NCBI GenBank assembly: GCA_036927565.1
Contig: JAYESD010000012.1
Span: 6,076,001-6,140,000, forward strand
DNA: 64,000 nucleotides
DNA from: Tuctoria greenei
Lineage: Eukaryota > Streptophyta > Magnoliopsida > Poales > Poaceae
Reading direction: 5' to 3'
Positions 9,405-20,542 of this stretch are shown here, one piece after another. The notes beneath the pieces were generated by a model. It was not told the origin of the DNA, did not search any database, and was given only the letters and a program-made list of their open reading frames with translations. How positions within the stretch are numbered: position 1 is the first letter of the stretch; each line of letters opens with the position of its first letter. The translations under genes and the position numbers were made by a program.

Positions 9405-11819
9405 TTTGTCATTCAGTCCTCCCGATATACGGGTGGTCTGAGCGGCGTCGGAACCGATTTGGACGACTTTGACGGGAATGTCGGTGTCCCCGCTTGGCTG
9501 CACACGGGGTGCAGAAGTCGAGCCTCGCTGACGAATGCTCGGGGGTTTTGGAGCTTGTTCCTTCCCGGAGTCCTCCTCTTGCGTCGTAGTAAGCGCATGA
9601 AGTTCATCCAGAGCAGTTACTCCGGCAGTACGATCTCCACGGATCCGGAGAACACCTACTGGTGTCGGCATCTTTAACACCAGGTAGCCATAATGAGCAG
9701 CTGCCATGAATTTGTACAAGGTAGGCCTGCCCAAGATGGCGTTGAAAGGTAAGTTGATCTGAGCAACGTCAAAGACCAACTTCTCAGTGCGATACTTCTC
9801 ACAGGTCCCAAAGGTAACGGGGAGAGTGATAGCACCGAGTGGGGTAATGGCTCCCGGACCTACTCCAGAGAAAGGCCGGGAGGGATGGAGATCTGAAGGT
9901 CGGAGCTGAAGCTTGGTAAAGGCTTCGAAGCTTATGAGGTTCAGCCTCGAACCTCCGTCTGCCATAACATGGTGGAGCTGGATGTTATTGATGGTGGGAG
10001 ATACCATCAAAGGTAACTGTCCTGCTCCAACCATGCTTCGAGGGCAGTCCGAAGCATGAAAAGTGATGGCCGTGTCCATCCACTTCCGATGAGGCTCCGC
10101 CCTGGCTGTAGGAGCTACAGCGGCCATGTCCCGGCGCATTTTCTTGAGGACGCGACGGGAGGTGATGTCCCATGATCCACCAAAAATGGTGTTCATGGTC
10201 TTCCGACGCTCGATGTCAAAGACGTCAGAATCGTCGTCGATGGAGGTGTAGACGGCCTTCAAGACCTTTTTGGAATCCTGAAAACCTAACTTCTCTTCAG
10301 CCGGAGCTTCGTCAACTTTTTGTTTTCCTTCCCTCTGTCGGAAAGGAGCTTCTTCCCGGCGCTTGTTATAGCGCTCGGTAAGGTTTTGGACCTCCTGACA
10401 GTCTTCCAAACTGTGGCTTTCCGTCTTATGAATTGGACACCACACCTTGGGTTTGTCACCGTCTTCAGTGGAGGGTCGAGGTTGCTTCTCGGGGCTTGGC
10501 CCCCGGCCACCCGGAGCTGCAGCAGCTGCATCATTAGATGCGCCGACCGACGACTTCTTCTTGTCGTTGGTCTTTTTCTTCTTCTTGCCACTCCCGGAGG
10601 TAGCGGCTTCGCCTTTGGAGGATTTTTTGTGATCCTCCGGAGGTGGTTTGGAGTGCATTTCATGGCCCTCCGCAGCTCTGGCACATTTGTCAGACAAGCT
10701 GAAGAGTTCTGTGACACTGGTGATCTCCTTGATCGCCAGTTTCTCCAACATCTTCTTATCCCGTACACCCTGTCTAAATGCCACAATGACAGAAGCGCTA
10801 GAGATAGAAGGGATAGTGTTTCGTACCTGAGAGAATCTCTGGATGAATGATCGTAGGGATTCTCCCCCTTTTTGCACGACTGCAAAAAGGTCCAGTTCAG
10901 TGCCTGGTCGGGTGTATGAACTCCCGAAGTTGGCGGTGAAGTGCCAGCACAACTCCTCCCAACTGTTGATGGAGTTGGGTGGAAGGCTCATAAGCCAGGA
11001 CCGGGCGGTCCCAGTTAAAGCCACTGGAAAATAATTGGCCATTACAGCCTCATTTCCTCCAGCTGCCACGATAGCAGTGGAGTAAATCTGAAGAAATTCA
11101 ACGGGATTAACGATCCCGTCAAACTTCTCCGGAAGGTGAGGCCGGAGTTTCTACGGCCATCTGACCATACGTAGATGCATGGCCAGGGCCGAACAGCCTC
11201 CTCCTACTCCTTCAGGAGCAGGAATGTCCTGAGCTTCTCGTCTTTCACGAGCACGCTCAATATGGACTCGGGCGTCTTGTTGATGGTATTGGCGATCAAG
11301 CTCCGCCCGGAGGTCATGAGTTGAAAGCCTTGACACCGTGTGAGTGCGCCGTGCCCCGGAGGGCAACGACGTCACTTGCTACGACGCAGCACATCTCCTG
11401 TTGTTGGAAACGTGCGGACCAAGTCTGCCAGACAAGGTCCGTCACTGCGACAGGGCCCGTCCTGAAGGAGGAGGACCCTGGTTGCTGATGCGGTCGGCTC
11501 CTGCTGCAACCAAGTGTTCCACATCGTCCCTCCACTGCTCCATTGCATCCCGAGATGCGTTCGGAGGTGGTGGACGCTGAAGAAGAGCACGTGCTGCATG
11601 GAGCGCGTGTTCAGGGTTGTCATGATTTGCCGACGCACTGATTGACTCCGGTGCACCATTGCGCTGCCCAGCTTGATTTGCTAGCAGAGCCGTCGGTGGT
11701 GGTAGTGTGACTCCTGCTGGAACTGAGGTTCCTGCTGGTGGCTGCATATTGGAGGGATTGCCCCCAACAACTTGAACAGCGGGATGACCGTTGGATGATC
11801 TAGCAGCTGAGTTCACCAT
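9405..11819 (-). pseudogene. Gag and aspartic protease of element 1
   Basis: The probable start is ATG 11819-11817, 24 bases after the primer site. The retrotransposon gag domain is clear (FPVALTGTARSWLMSLP, then IQRFSQVRNTIP). A Lys/Ser-rich linker and a CxxHx(8)C motif (CPIHKTESHSLEDC) follow, then protease with MADGGSRLNLI and ILGRPTLYKFMA. The DGGS active site is the usual Tat variant. In-frame stops lie at 11442-11444 (TGA), 11379-11381 (TAG) and 11151-11153 (TAG). All segments share one frame, so the decay is mainly by point mutation. Confidence 0.85.
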
Positions 11820-11842
11820 TCTTGAAATCTCAGGCGCCTCTT

Positions 11843-11856
11843 CCTGGCACGCCAAC
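11843..11856 (-). other. Likely primer-binding site of element 1
   Basis: The minus-strand bases next to the LTR read TTGGCGTGCCAGGAAG, resembling the non-methionine tRNA primer sites of grass Tat elements. The exact tRNA was not identified. Confidence 0.55.
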
Positions 11857-12718
11857 TGTCGGTGGTTTTGATCCGACAGATCTCCCGACACTACTAAGGT
11901 GTTTGCAGAGTTTGAAGTTTGGTGTGGGCGCGCGGAGATTCAAGAAGGTGAAGTGTAAAATGACACATGAGACACGAAGATTTACGTGGTTCGGGCCGCC
12001 TGAGCGTAATACCCTAATCCACGGGGTGTGTTGGTGTTGTATTGGATGTATGAGCTCAACGTGAGTTGAGAGTGTAGAGTGAGCGCGTCGTGTGAGCGTG
12101 TACTATGTATCGTCGGCCTGTCCTTTTATAGTACAAGGGCAGGCCGTTACAAGTTGGCCTGGCCCGACATGTGGCCCTGGCGGTTACTAATATTGATATA
12201 CATTTGATACACTTAATTACCCTTAATGACCGAGTTATGAGCTTTGACAGCACCGTTACTGGTAATTAAGGTCGCCCGATCGTGTGTCATTAGCATAGTA
12301 TTAATGACACTTAATCGGGTCTTGAAGTCCTTGATTCTCCTTTGAAGATCCGGAGCCGTTGTGAAGTCTTCCGGAGGTTTGAGGCTAAAGATCCGACGGT
12401 TGGACACGTGGCAGCTCCGGAGTGTGCTGTGGGGAACAGATAGGTCCGGTGCCACCAGACACGTGTCAGTTCCGGAGCTTCCCTTGGTCCGGGGTTAGGT
12501 CCGGGGGTGCTGTTATGGTACATAGCCCGGAGCTTCCCTCTTGTGGGCGGTAGCTCCGGTTTGATGGTACATGTGGCGACCCTGGGACTAACCATGTTGG
12601 GGAAGTGGGTCCGCTTATGTCTGACATGTGGGCCTCCGAAGGTCTTCAAATCAAGTAGATGACATTCCCTTGAGATCTTTGCAATCTCAAGGGGTATACA
12701 GTACCCAGGGTACCGACA
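11857..12718 (-). repeat. 5' LTR of element 1 (862 bp)
   Basis: The LTR starts TGTCGGT and ends ACCGACA, perfect 7-bp terminal inverted repeats. Its right 485 bases match 1-486. The sequence following it (from 12719) is the element 2 LTR; the expected target duplication is GGATC (12719-12723), with its partner outside the window. Confidence 0.93.
12124..12130 (-). promoter_or_regulatory. TATA box in element 1 LTR
   Basis: TATAAAA on the minus strand (context CTATAAAAGG) lies in the LTR in the sense direction of gag-pol, a plausible core promoter. Confidence 0.6.
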
Positions 12719-14628
12719 GGATCCTTGTCCACAACTGATCCCACGCGAGAGGGGTGTCGTTGACAGGTGGGACCCGCATCTTCGTCTACCTATCGACGCG
12801 GCGGCGCCTCTCGTCGGAACCGCGGCGGTGCTTCGCCGGACTTAGGTGCGTCGACCTTCTTTCGGCCTCGCCGTGACCGCTCAACCATAAAATCGACCGC
12901 GCAAGCCGATGGTGGTGTCCAATCACGTCGTCGATGGCCTGAGACGGCGGCGCGACGGTGACGGCGGAGCTAGGGTTTTGGCCTTCGTCGGAAATGCTCG
13001 GAAATTGCTCAATAGACTCGGGAAAAGGTCGGGAAGGTTCCTCGGAACACCAGGCGGATGATTTGGGGGTCAGATTGGGGGGACATCGCCTGCAAAACTA
13101 AGCTCGACGACAAGGTACGGTTTTTCAACCGACGGCCATGAAAACTCAAAATCCAACCTCGTCTCTCGATGTCTTCCTCTCAATTTTTGTGAGGTTATAC
13201 GTCTGTAGATCTAGGATATAATACCTTATTGGATTGACAATTCATCATACGTAGAAACAGAATTTAACCGGTAATCTATTAATATCGGTATGAACTGTTT
13301 TGGGGAAAACTTGAGATAAGGGAGCTAGGAAGCACAACAGTGGCTAAAACGTCACAAGAAGCATCTAGATACCTTTGCGCGCCTTATTACTTCAAGCAAG
13401 GAGATGGAAACGTGCTTGAAGTGGTCTCTCCTCGTGGAACAGAAAGTACCCCTAGCGGCTTCACCCGCGAGCGCCGAGGAAACTTCGAAATACCGCACAT
13501 ATAAGCAGAGAATCCAACAAAGGACTGGACGGGAAGGAAGAGCAACTAGTTAAGCCACCTTTTGTTGTTGGAAGCACTGCGATTCCTTGCGTCGTTGGGA
13601 CGGCGCGTCAGGAACAGCAGCGGCGAAGCGGTGCAGTGGCGGAAATGGAAAGACAGACGCGAGCGCGTCGGTGTGTGTCCACTTCGACCGGGGGAGGGTT
13701 TATATAGCTCAGGGAGGAGTAGGAGGCACGCCATGGAGCAGGCAGACGAGGAGCTCCATGGTGCCTTGCATGTGGCGCGGTGTCGAGCAGGGGAGCACCA
13801 GAAAAACGGCGTGCGAAGCACCCCGAGCTTGTCCCACTGACTGGTGGGTCCCACAACTCTTATCCCTGCCCCTTCTCTGCAGACTTCAATTCCCTTACCA
13901 AACTTGGTCCAAAAATTCCAGATTTTTGTGGGGAGGCTCAAATAAATATCTGGAATTTGATTCTGCAATTGGATTTTGAATTGGAGCAAGTTCCAATTGA
14001 ATTTCAAATTTGAATTTGGATGGAATTCAATGGGGTCACCGATTTAAATAGCAAATGAGTTCCAAAAGTTTTGAAACTATGAGAATAAATCAAGCAAGTA
14101 ACGCTGACCATGATGGTGTGTCCAAATCTTGATGTTCAAATAAGCTGAACAACATTCAAAATTTGAATTCCTAATAGGTTCAGAATTTGCTAAGCGTCTC
14201 AAATAAAATAGCAAATGGAGTTCATAATTTATGAAACTTTGCAAGAAGTCTATTTGGAATATTAGAAAACCATAGAAAAATTTATGGCCCCTAAATTGAA
14301 TAATTTCGACAGGGCCAAATATACAGTAGTATATTCAATTTGCAATTAATTTAAATATATATTGGGTACTGCATATTAATTTGACCTAGGATCCTCCATT
14401 CAAATAATTCCAAACTTTGAAGAGAGGTCAAAAGAATTTATCTAAGATTATTGGTGAATTCCATTCCTCATGTTAATAAAATTAAGCATGAGTGGAATAC
14501 AAGATTGGATGAGATCAAGTTCATGTATCCCACCATAAGTTCATGTGCATAACCATGATGGATCTCCACTATGGTTGATAATAAACTTGTAGCTGAACTA
14601 AATATGAAGGAAAAAGTGGGATTTTACA
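12719..14628 (-). repeat. 3' LTR of element 2, truncated by element 1
   Basis: This matches 24839-26753 at high identity along its whole length and ends ATTTTACA, the same as the right copy. The missing ~2.38 kb should lie beyond the left edge, on the far side of element 1. Small GC-rich ORF-like stretches inside it are not conserved in frame between copies and look like promoter-proximal LTR sequence. Confidence 0.92.
13699..13706 (-). promoter_or_regulatory. TATA box in element 2 LTR
   Basis: TATATAAA on the minus strand in the context AGCTATATAAACC. The right LTR has the mutated form TGTATAAAT at the same place (about 25810-25818). Confidence 0.55.
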
Positions 14629-14641
14629 TCCACCCCCTTAA
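14629..14641 (-). other. Polypurine tract of element 2
   Basis: The minus strand reads AAGGGGGTGGA directly before the TGTAAAATCCC that opens the LTR, the classical position of a plus-strand primer. Confidence 0.8.
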
Positions 14642-14691
14642 AAGAATCTCGTACCGAGATTACAAAAGGAAGGATAAAAGGAAAATATCTA

Positions 14692-14850
14692 ACGAACATA
14701 TGAAGTTAACAAGTCCAGATAGTTGGTTCTAAGATATTCCTCACTTTCCCACGTTGCTTCATCAGTGGTGTGGTTTCCCCACAAGATCTTGTAGAAATGT
14801 AAGGTGCGGTTTCTTGTGGTACGAGTCTTCTTATCGACTACTGGGTTGGA
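14692..14850 (-). pseudogene. Chromodomain at the integrase C-terminus of element 2
   Basis: The segment VVDKKTRTTRNRT, FYKILWGNHTTDEATWESEEYLR is the conserved end of chromovirus integrases, in which a chromodomain is thought to steer integration to marked chromatin. It is in a different frame from the upstream integrase; a one-base shift lies near 14840. Confidence 0.85.
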
Positions 14851-15878
14851 TGCTCGGAGTAAGTGAGATCTGGTTGGATAGCTTCCAAATCCTCCATACG
14901 GACTTCCTCTGGGGCCTTGAGACATTTTCTCAATTGTGAAATGTGAAACACATTGTGCACCCTGGACAACGATGCTGGCAGCTCTAGCCGATAGGCTACA
15001 GGTCCACATTGCTCACTTATTGCGAATGGTCCGATGAAACGTGGAGCTAGCTTCCCTTTTACTCTAAAGCGATGAATCCCTTTCATTAGGGATACACGAA
15101 GGTAAACGTGATCCCCGATATCAAAGTGAAGCTGTTGACATTGTTTGTCCGCATAGCTTTTCTGGCGAGACTGAGCAGCCTTGAGGTTGGCTTGAATAAC
15201 TCGTACTCGATCTTCGGCTTCCTTTACCAAGTCTATACCATATGTTACTCGTTCACCGGATTCACACCAATTCAAAGGTGTGCGGCACTTCCGGCCATAA
15301 AGAGCTTCATAGGGTGCCATTTGGGTGCTAGTCTAATAACCATTGTTGTATGAAAACTCCGCCAATTGTAGATGATCATCCCAGTTCTTACCATGGTGTA
15401 TGGCATAGGCGCGGAGCATATCCTCTAGCACTTGGTTTACTCGTCCCGTTTGACCATCAGTCTGTGGATGGTAAGCTGAGCTTTGATTCAATTTGGTACC
15501 CAGAGATGCGTGGAGCTGCTCCCAAAATCGAGCAACAAACAAGCTTCCACGATCTGATATGATAGTGCGGGGTACTCCGTGTAAGCATAAGATCCTGGCA
15601 ATATACAACTCTGCATATTGTCGTGCCACATACTTGACATTGACTGGAATAAAGTGAGCCGACTTGATTATTCGGTCGACTATAACCCAAATCGAGTCAT
15701 GTTTGTGAAAAGTGAGAGGTAATCCAACAATGAAATCCATGCTGATGTCCTCCCATTTCCAGGCAGGTATGCTTAACGGTTGTAGTTGTCTGGCTACTTT
15801 CAGATGGTCAGCTTTCACTCGTCGACATGTATCACATTCGGATACATACTTTGCTATTTCCCTCTTCATCCGAGTCCA
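14838..15878 (-). pseudogene. Integrase of element 2 with a lost catalytic glutamate
   Basis: Two open pieces in one frame are split by TAG at 15333-15335. The zinc-finger end CDTCRRVKADH is followed by the core: D45 (SMDFIVGLP) and D106 (IISDRGS) counted from Met 15869. The position of the catalytic Glu holds Gly (DGQTGRVNQ, codon 15444-15446; family DGQTERxN). The C-terminal part has MAPYEALYGRKCRTP and GKLAPRFIGPF. With the third acidic residue gone, strand transfer should not occur. Upstream, TGA at 15879-15881 replaces the Trp codon of the usual FWW motif. Confidence 0.88.
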
Positions 15879-15881
15879 TCA

Positions 15882-17441
15882 AAATTTCTTCTTCAAGTCT
15901 TGGTACAATTTGTTACTCCCCGAATGAACAGAATATTTGGACAAATGAGGCTCGTCCAAAATTTTCTTCCGAAGTTCCACATTGCGGGGTACCACGATGC
16001 GGTCTTTGAACCAGATGGTACCGTCATCGTCACCTCTGAAACACTTCATTTCCCCCTTTTTCATTCGTTGGCGAATATGCGATATGCCCTTGTCCTCCTT
16101 CTGAGCCTCCACAATCTCCTCCCTTATGGTAGGAATGAGAGCTAGGTTGTAGAGCGCCCCATACGAAACCAAGTAGAGACTCAGTTCTTCTTCCTCTATC
16201 AAGGTGATAGAAAGGTTATTGATATGGGACTTGCGACTTAGCGCATCTGCGACTACATTTGCTTTTCCAGGATCGTAGTGGATTTCAATCTCATAGTCTT
16301 TGATTAACTCCAACCATCTTTGTTGTCGCATATTCAATTCTTTCTGGGTGAAGATGTACTTCAAGTTTTTGTGATCAGTGTAGAGATGTACTAGGTTGCC
16401 CCATAGATAGTGTATCCACGTCTTTAATGCTAGTACCACGGCAGCGAGCTCAAGATCATGAGTCGGGTAATGCTGCTCATGGTTCTGAAGCTGCCGTGAT
16501 CCATAAGCGATCACCCTTCTGTCTTGCATTAATACGCAACCCAGACCAATTCCAGATGCATCACAATAAACATCAAAGGATCTTGTTGTGTCTGGTTGGG
16601 CTAATACTGGTGCTGTTGTGAGGTGTTTTACTAATGCTTGAAAACCCTCCTCACATTCCTTTGTCCAGGTATATTTCTTTCCTTGCTTTAGAAGTTTCAT
16701 CATTGGTTTAGCTATCTTGGAAAAGTTTGGGATGAACCTTCGGTAATATCCTACTAAACCCAGGAAACTTCGAACTTCATGCATAGACTTAGGAGACTCC
16801 CATTTGAGCACTTGCTTAATCTTGCTTGGATCAACTGCAATCCCTTCGACAGAGATGATGTGCCCTAGAAATGGCACTTGGTTGATCCAGAACTCACCTT
16901 TTCTTAACTTAGCGTACAACTTGTGGTCCCACAATCGCTGAAGCACGATGTGCAAATGTTGTGCATGTTCTTCTTCGTATTTTGAGTATACAAGGATGTC
17001 GTTGATGAAGACCACGACAAACTTGTCCAAATCTGGCATGAATACTGAATTCATGAGATACATGAAATGGGCCGGTGCGTTGGTCAATCCGAAGGACATG
17101 ACAAGGTACTCATATAATTCATACCTCGCCGAGAATACTGTCTTAGGTATATCCTCTGGTCGAATCCTGATCTGATGATAACCAGAGCGAAGATCCATCT
17201 TCGAAAATACCCGAGCACCTACCAACTGATCGAACAGAATATCGATATGGGGTAGTGGATACTTGTTCTTGATCGTGACAGCATTGAGTGGACGATAATC
17301 CACACATAGTCTCAACATTTTATCATTCTTTTCCACGAATAATGCAGAACAGCCCCAAGGTGATGAACTTGGACGAATGAAACCCTTGTCCAAAAGTTCC
17401 TTCAGTTGCTCTTTCAGTTTTGCAAGTTCTTTAGGTGCCAT
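15882..17441 (-). pseudogene. Reverse transcriptase and RNase H of element 2, RT active site mutated
   Basis: A 520-residue open segment carries the Ty3 RT blocks LCVDYRPLN, YPLPHIDILFDQL, FSKMDLRSGYHQIRI and FLGHIIS, then RNase H (DVYCDASGIGLGCVL, HDLELAAVVLALK, YTDHKNLKYI) and the ADALSRK linker. The catalytic FxDD box reads FIND (residues 145-148). The codon at 17001-17003 is AAC instead of GAC, a change in a CG context. RT should be inactive. A TAG at 17442-17444 separates it from protease in the same frame. Confidence 0.92.
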
Positions 17442-17444
17442 CTA

Positions 17445-18086
17445 CGACTTTCTCGAGATTGGCACTGTTCCCGGTACAAGTTCAATCTTAAACTCAACAT
17501 CTCTTTCTGGTGGCATACCAGGAAGATCTTCGGGAAAAACGTCCGGATACTCACATACTACTGGAATATCTTCGAGTTTACAGGCTTCGATGTTATCAGC
17601 AGTTGGAGGCACGTGGATATTACTCTGAAGAGTGAGAGTTTGGGGAGAGTGGAGCGGAGAATTTAGATATATCCTCCGAGGAATGTTGTCAATAATAGCA
17701 CCATTGTATTGCAACCATGGCATCCCTAGGATGACATCTAACTTCTGAGGCTCTAGTATAATGAGAGAGATAGGGTGTATGTTCCCACCCAGATTAAGAG
17801 GTACCCTATGGACCATCTTGTCTGCAACTACTTTTCCTCCCGAAGAACAAATCATATATGGGGTTTTTGTGGAACAGATAGGCAACTGGTATTGACTGAC
17901 ATAAGAATTGCTAATAAAATTGTAGGAGGCACCGGAGTCAAAAAGTATGACTACGGGATGACCAAAGAGAGAGAACGTACCCGTGAGTATGGTTGCGCCT
18001 TCCGGAACATCCTCGATGGCGAGGTGGTGGACGTTGCCAGTTCTGGTGGCTGGCTTCTTGGGCTGGTTGCGAGGCTGGTTTGCCCC
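17445..18086 (-). pseudogene. Aspartic protease of element 2
   Basis: The frame is open without an ATG. It contains GATILTGTFSLF, ILFDSGASYNFIS (active site DSGAS, near 17940) and LDVILGMPWLQYNGA (the conserved ILGMxWL flap block). It ends with VCEYPDVFPEDLPGMPPERDVEF, the standard link to RT. The active site is intact. TAG codons bound it on both sides (18087-18089 and 17442-17444). Confidence 0.85.
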
Positions 18087-19198
18087 CTAATACGATGACT
18101 GTCCTCCGCTCTGCGGGCTGTCCTTGGAGAAGTGTCATGTACGTCCACACGTATAACATGTGTACGGGGTCTGACCGGCACGGAATGGAGGACGAAATCC
18201 CAATGCACGCGGTGGAGGTAGAGGTGCACGCGGAATCATCCCTGGTTGTTGTTGTGGGCGGAAGCCGGCATTGTTGAATGGGCGACCACGAAACATCGGT
18301 GGTCGCGATGGCGGCTGCCACCTCTGGCCGGATGGTGATCGATACACCATGCGGTATTTCTTAGGAGTACCTCCTCCGCTGCCTTGTGGAGCACTCCTTT
18401 TCTTCTTGTCAGAGAACAGCTCCCTAGTAGCGTCCTCCTGTATGATTGTGGCATTGACCATGTTGTTGAAGCTGCCGCTGTTGAACAAGGCAAGCTTGTC
18501 CTTCATCGTGGGGTTCAAACCCCGATAGAAGCATTCCCGCTTCTGATCTTCAGTATTCACTTGGTCCTGAGCATATTGGGCCAAGTGGTTGAATATCTTG
18601 GAGTACTCATAAGCACTCCTTTCTCCTTGTTTCAGCTCCAAGAACTTTTGAAGCTTCCTCCTCGTAACACCGGGAGGAATGTGATAGGCGCGGAACGCCT
18701 CTCGAAATTCCTCCCAACTCGCGTCATAGCCGACTGGTCGTGCGGCAAGGTAATTCGCCCACCACGCACCAGCGTACCCTTGTAGTTGTTGGGCCGCGAA
18801 TAGGGTCTTCTGATGTTTGGTTACTCATAGCGAAACGAACTTCCCTTCAATGGAGCGGAGCCAGTTGTCCGCCTCCAACGGTTCATCGGCCTCCACAAAG
18901 ACTGGCGGGTGCATTCACATAAAGTCCGAGTATGAACTCGGAGAAGGCTGTCGTGGACCCGCTCTGGTCGCCCTCCTTGACAGGACGAATGCTGGACCAA
19001 AGTCCGTAGTAACTATGTTTGCTCGTCGCGCGAGCCAAGCACTGCGGCGAGAACCTCCGCTAGACTCCTTGGAAGTTTCGGAGGTGGTGGTGGAGGAACT
19101 CGTTGCTGCGGTGTAGCAGCTTTCTCCTGGGTTGGAGATTCGTCCTCACAACCACGACTGGACCCTCCCATTTCAGGCATCGAGCGAGTACGCACCAT
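18087..19198 (-). pseudogene. Gag of element 2
   Basis: The likely start is ATG 19198-19196 (MVRTRSMPEMGG). A Pro-rich stretch is followed, after frameshifts, by the gag core (ELKQGERSAYEYSKIFNHLAQYA) and an Arg/Pro-rich tail. The zinc knuckle CYTCGRT*HFSKDS is doubly damaged: TGA at 18135-18137 replaces the usual Gly, and the last Cys is Ser. An acceptor-like GATGCAG lies directly upstream of the ATG. Confidence 0.8.
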
Positions 19199-19577
19199 TC
19201 TGCATCCAAATGACTTAAAATCAGCACATGTTTCCTTTTTCTTTATCCATTTCATCAATCAGTAGCACGACTTATTGACAAGGAAATAAGTGCATAACAT
19301 TCACATATATTGATAAAGCACAAACTTTATACAAGATATATTATCTCATGACCAAGTTTACAGTAGTGAACTCCAAAACGATGGACTACCCCTACGGAAG
19401 TGCATCTCTACCATACTTGGTCCCCATGAGATGTTATACATGTCTTGTCATCTTAGACATAACCATTGCTATTCTTAATATGATACAAACATGGCCACAA
19501 AATGAACACGAGCAACTATGAAACTATAAGTTGCCCCGTGACGGCAGAAGTGCTGCCACATCCCACTCCAATACGTC

Positions 19578-20542
19578 CTACTCGACATACTCGAGTTCCT
19601 CAGGATCCTCTTCTTCTTCTTCGTCATTCGAAGTTGGTGCCACAGGTGCGGTTGTGGGAGCAAGAGTTGCTACCTCACCCACCATTGATGATGTTGCGGC
19701 AACTAAAGATTTCACATCAGCCTGCAGAAGAAACATCCTCAAGTCTTCCAGTTCCTTCTGTGCATTTTTGCAACTGGCCTTCCAATCCTGAGTCTCTCCT
19801 CTGGATTGATCCCTTTCTTGAGTCACCTCACTCAGCTGTTCATCCAACAGTTGCACCTCGAGTTGACTCGCTTCCAACGCGCTTTCCGCGTGTTGTGTTT
19901 TTATGTTAGCCTCCGATCGAGCTTTAACAGCCCGGTGCCACTGATGTTCCCTTAAGTTTAGACGGCAATTTAGGGGAGCAACTGTGACCCTAAGTGAGTC
20001 ATTGGCCCCTTCAAAGTGATCCATCGAATCAGAGCCTGCTTCAGGTCACTCATCATTTTTCCAAGGCTAGCATGCTGATCAAGGCTCTCTTGACACGCTG
20101 ATGCTGCATATGACGCTAAAATCATCTTGGGTACTTCCTCATTATGCCCCTGTGCTGCAACCATCCGACTGGCCCACTCATCACCGGCTCTACCGTCGAC
20201 CGGAAGGAGCACGAATGGAGTGCCAACCATGGCACGGTAATGAAGTTTGCAAAACCTCATCATGGCAACACTTGCGGCATAACACCACGTGTCTTCCAGT
20301 TGAAATCCTTGCACTTGGATGGAGAAAGGAGCCCATCCAATATTCAATGGAGAAGCAGGCACATCGACGTAAATGGTGCACCTTGTCACACCCCCGTCAT
20401 CGATCTCCCTGCCCCAATAGTCCGGTATTTCATGATATCCGAATCGTTGAAGCATTGCTATCAACAAATCCGGAAAACCCTTCAGAAGAGTACACTTCGT
20501 GAACACCCATCTGTTTGGTAAGTATACTATAGCATCAGCCAT
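19578..20542 (-). pseudogene. Extra ORF upstream of gag in element 2 (unknown function, coiled coil)
   Basis: The ORF starts MADAIVYLPNRWVF at ATG 20542 and is about 320 residues long in two frames joined near 20020. The N-terminal half is a globular-looking domain (LIAMLQRFGYHEIPDYWGRE, CTIYVDVPASP, WCYAASVAMMRFCKLHYRAM). The C-terminal half is a heptad-rich coiled coil ending in an acidic run of Glu/Asp (EEEEEDPEELEYVE). Similar extra ORFs between LTR and gag are, from memory, found in grass chromovirus relatives and are usually annotated hypothetical. The ATG follows TTTTCCACAG, a strong acceptor-like sequence. No function is assigned. Confidence 0.7.

Larger units (their letters stand above)
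1..12718 (-). mobile_element. Element 1: Tat-type Ty3/gypsy LTR retrotransposon, minus strand
   Basis: The segment is bounded on the right by an LTR (11857-12718). Its left LTR is cut by the window start. On the minus strand the order is gag, protease, RT, RNase H and integrase, the Ty3 order. There is no chromodomain, the protease has a DGGS active site, and a large ORF on the opposite strand lies between integrase and the 3' LTR. That combination is typical of the Tat lineage. About 25 differences are visible by eye between the 486 shared LTR bases, mostly transitions. The element is inserted in the left LTR of element 2: the base after its right LTR resumes the element 2 LTR sequence seen intact from 24839. 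Several in-frame stops and frameshifts make it non-autonomous now. Confidence 0.9.

Noticed and set aside
12767..12961. Small GC-rich ORFs in the element 2 LTR (also at 24887-25181, 13562-13979 and 25682-25976)
   Set aside because: They occur on both strands and shift frame between the two LTR copies; best explained as GC-rich LTR sequence.
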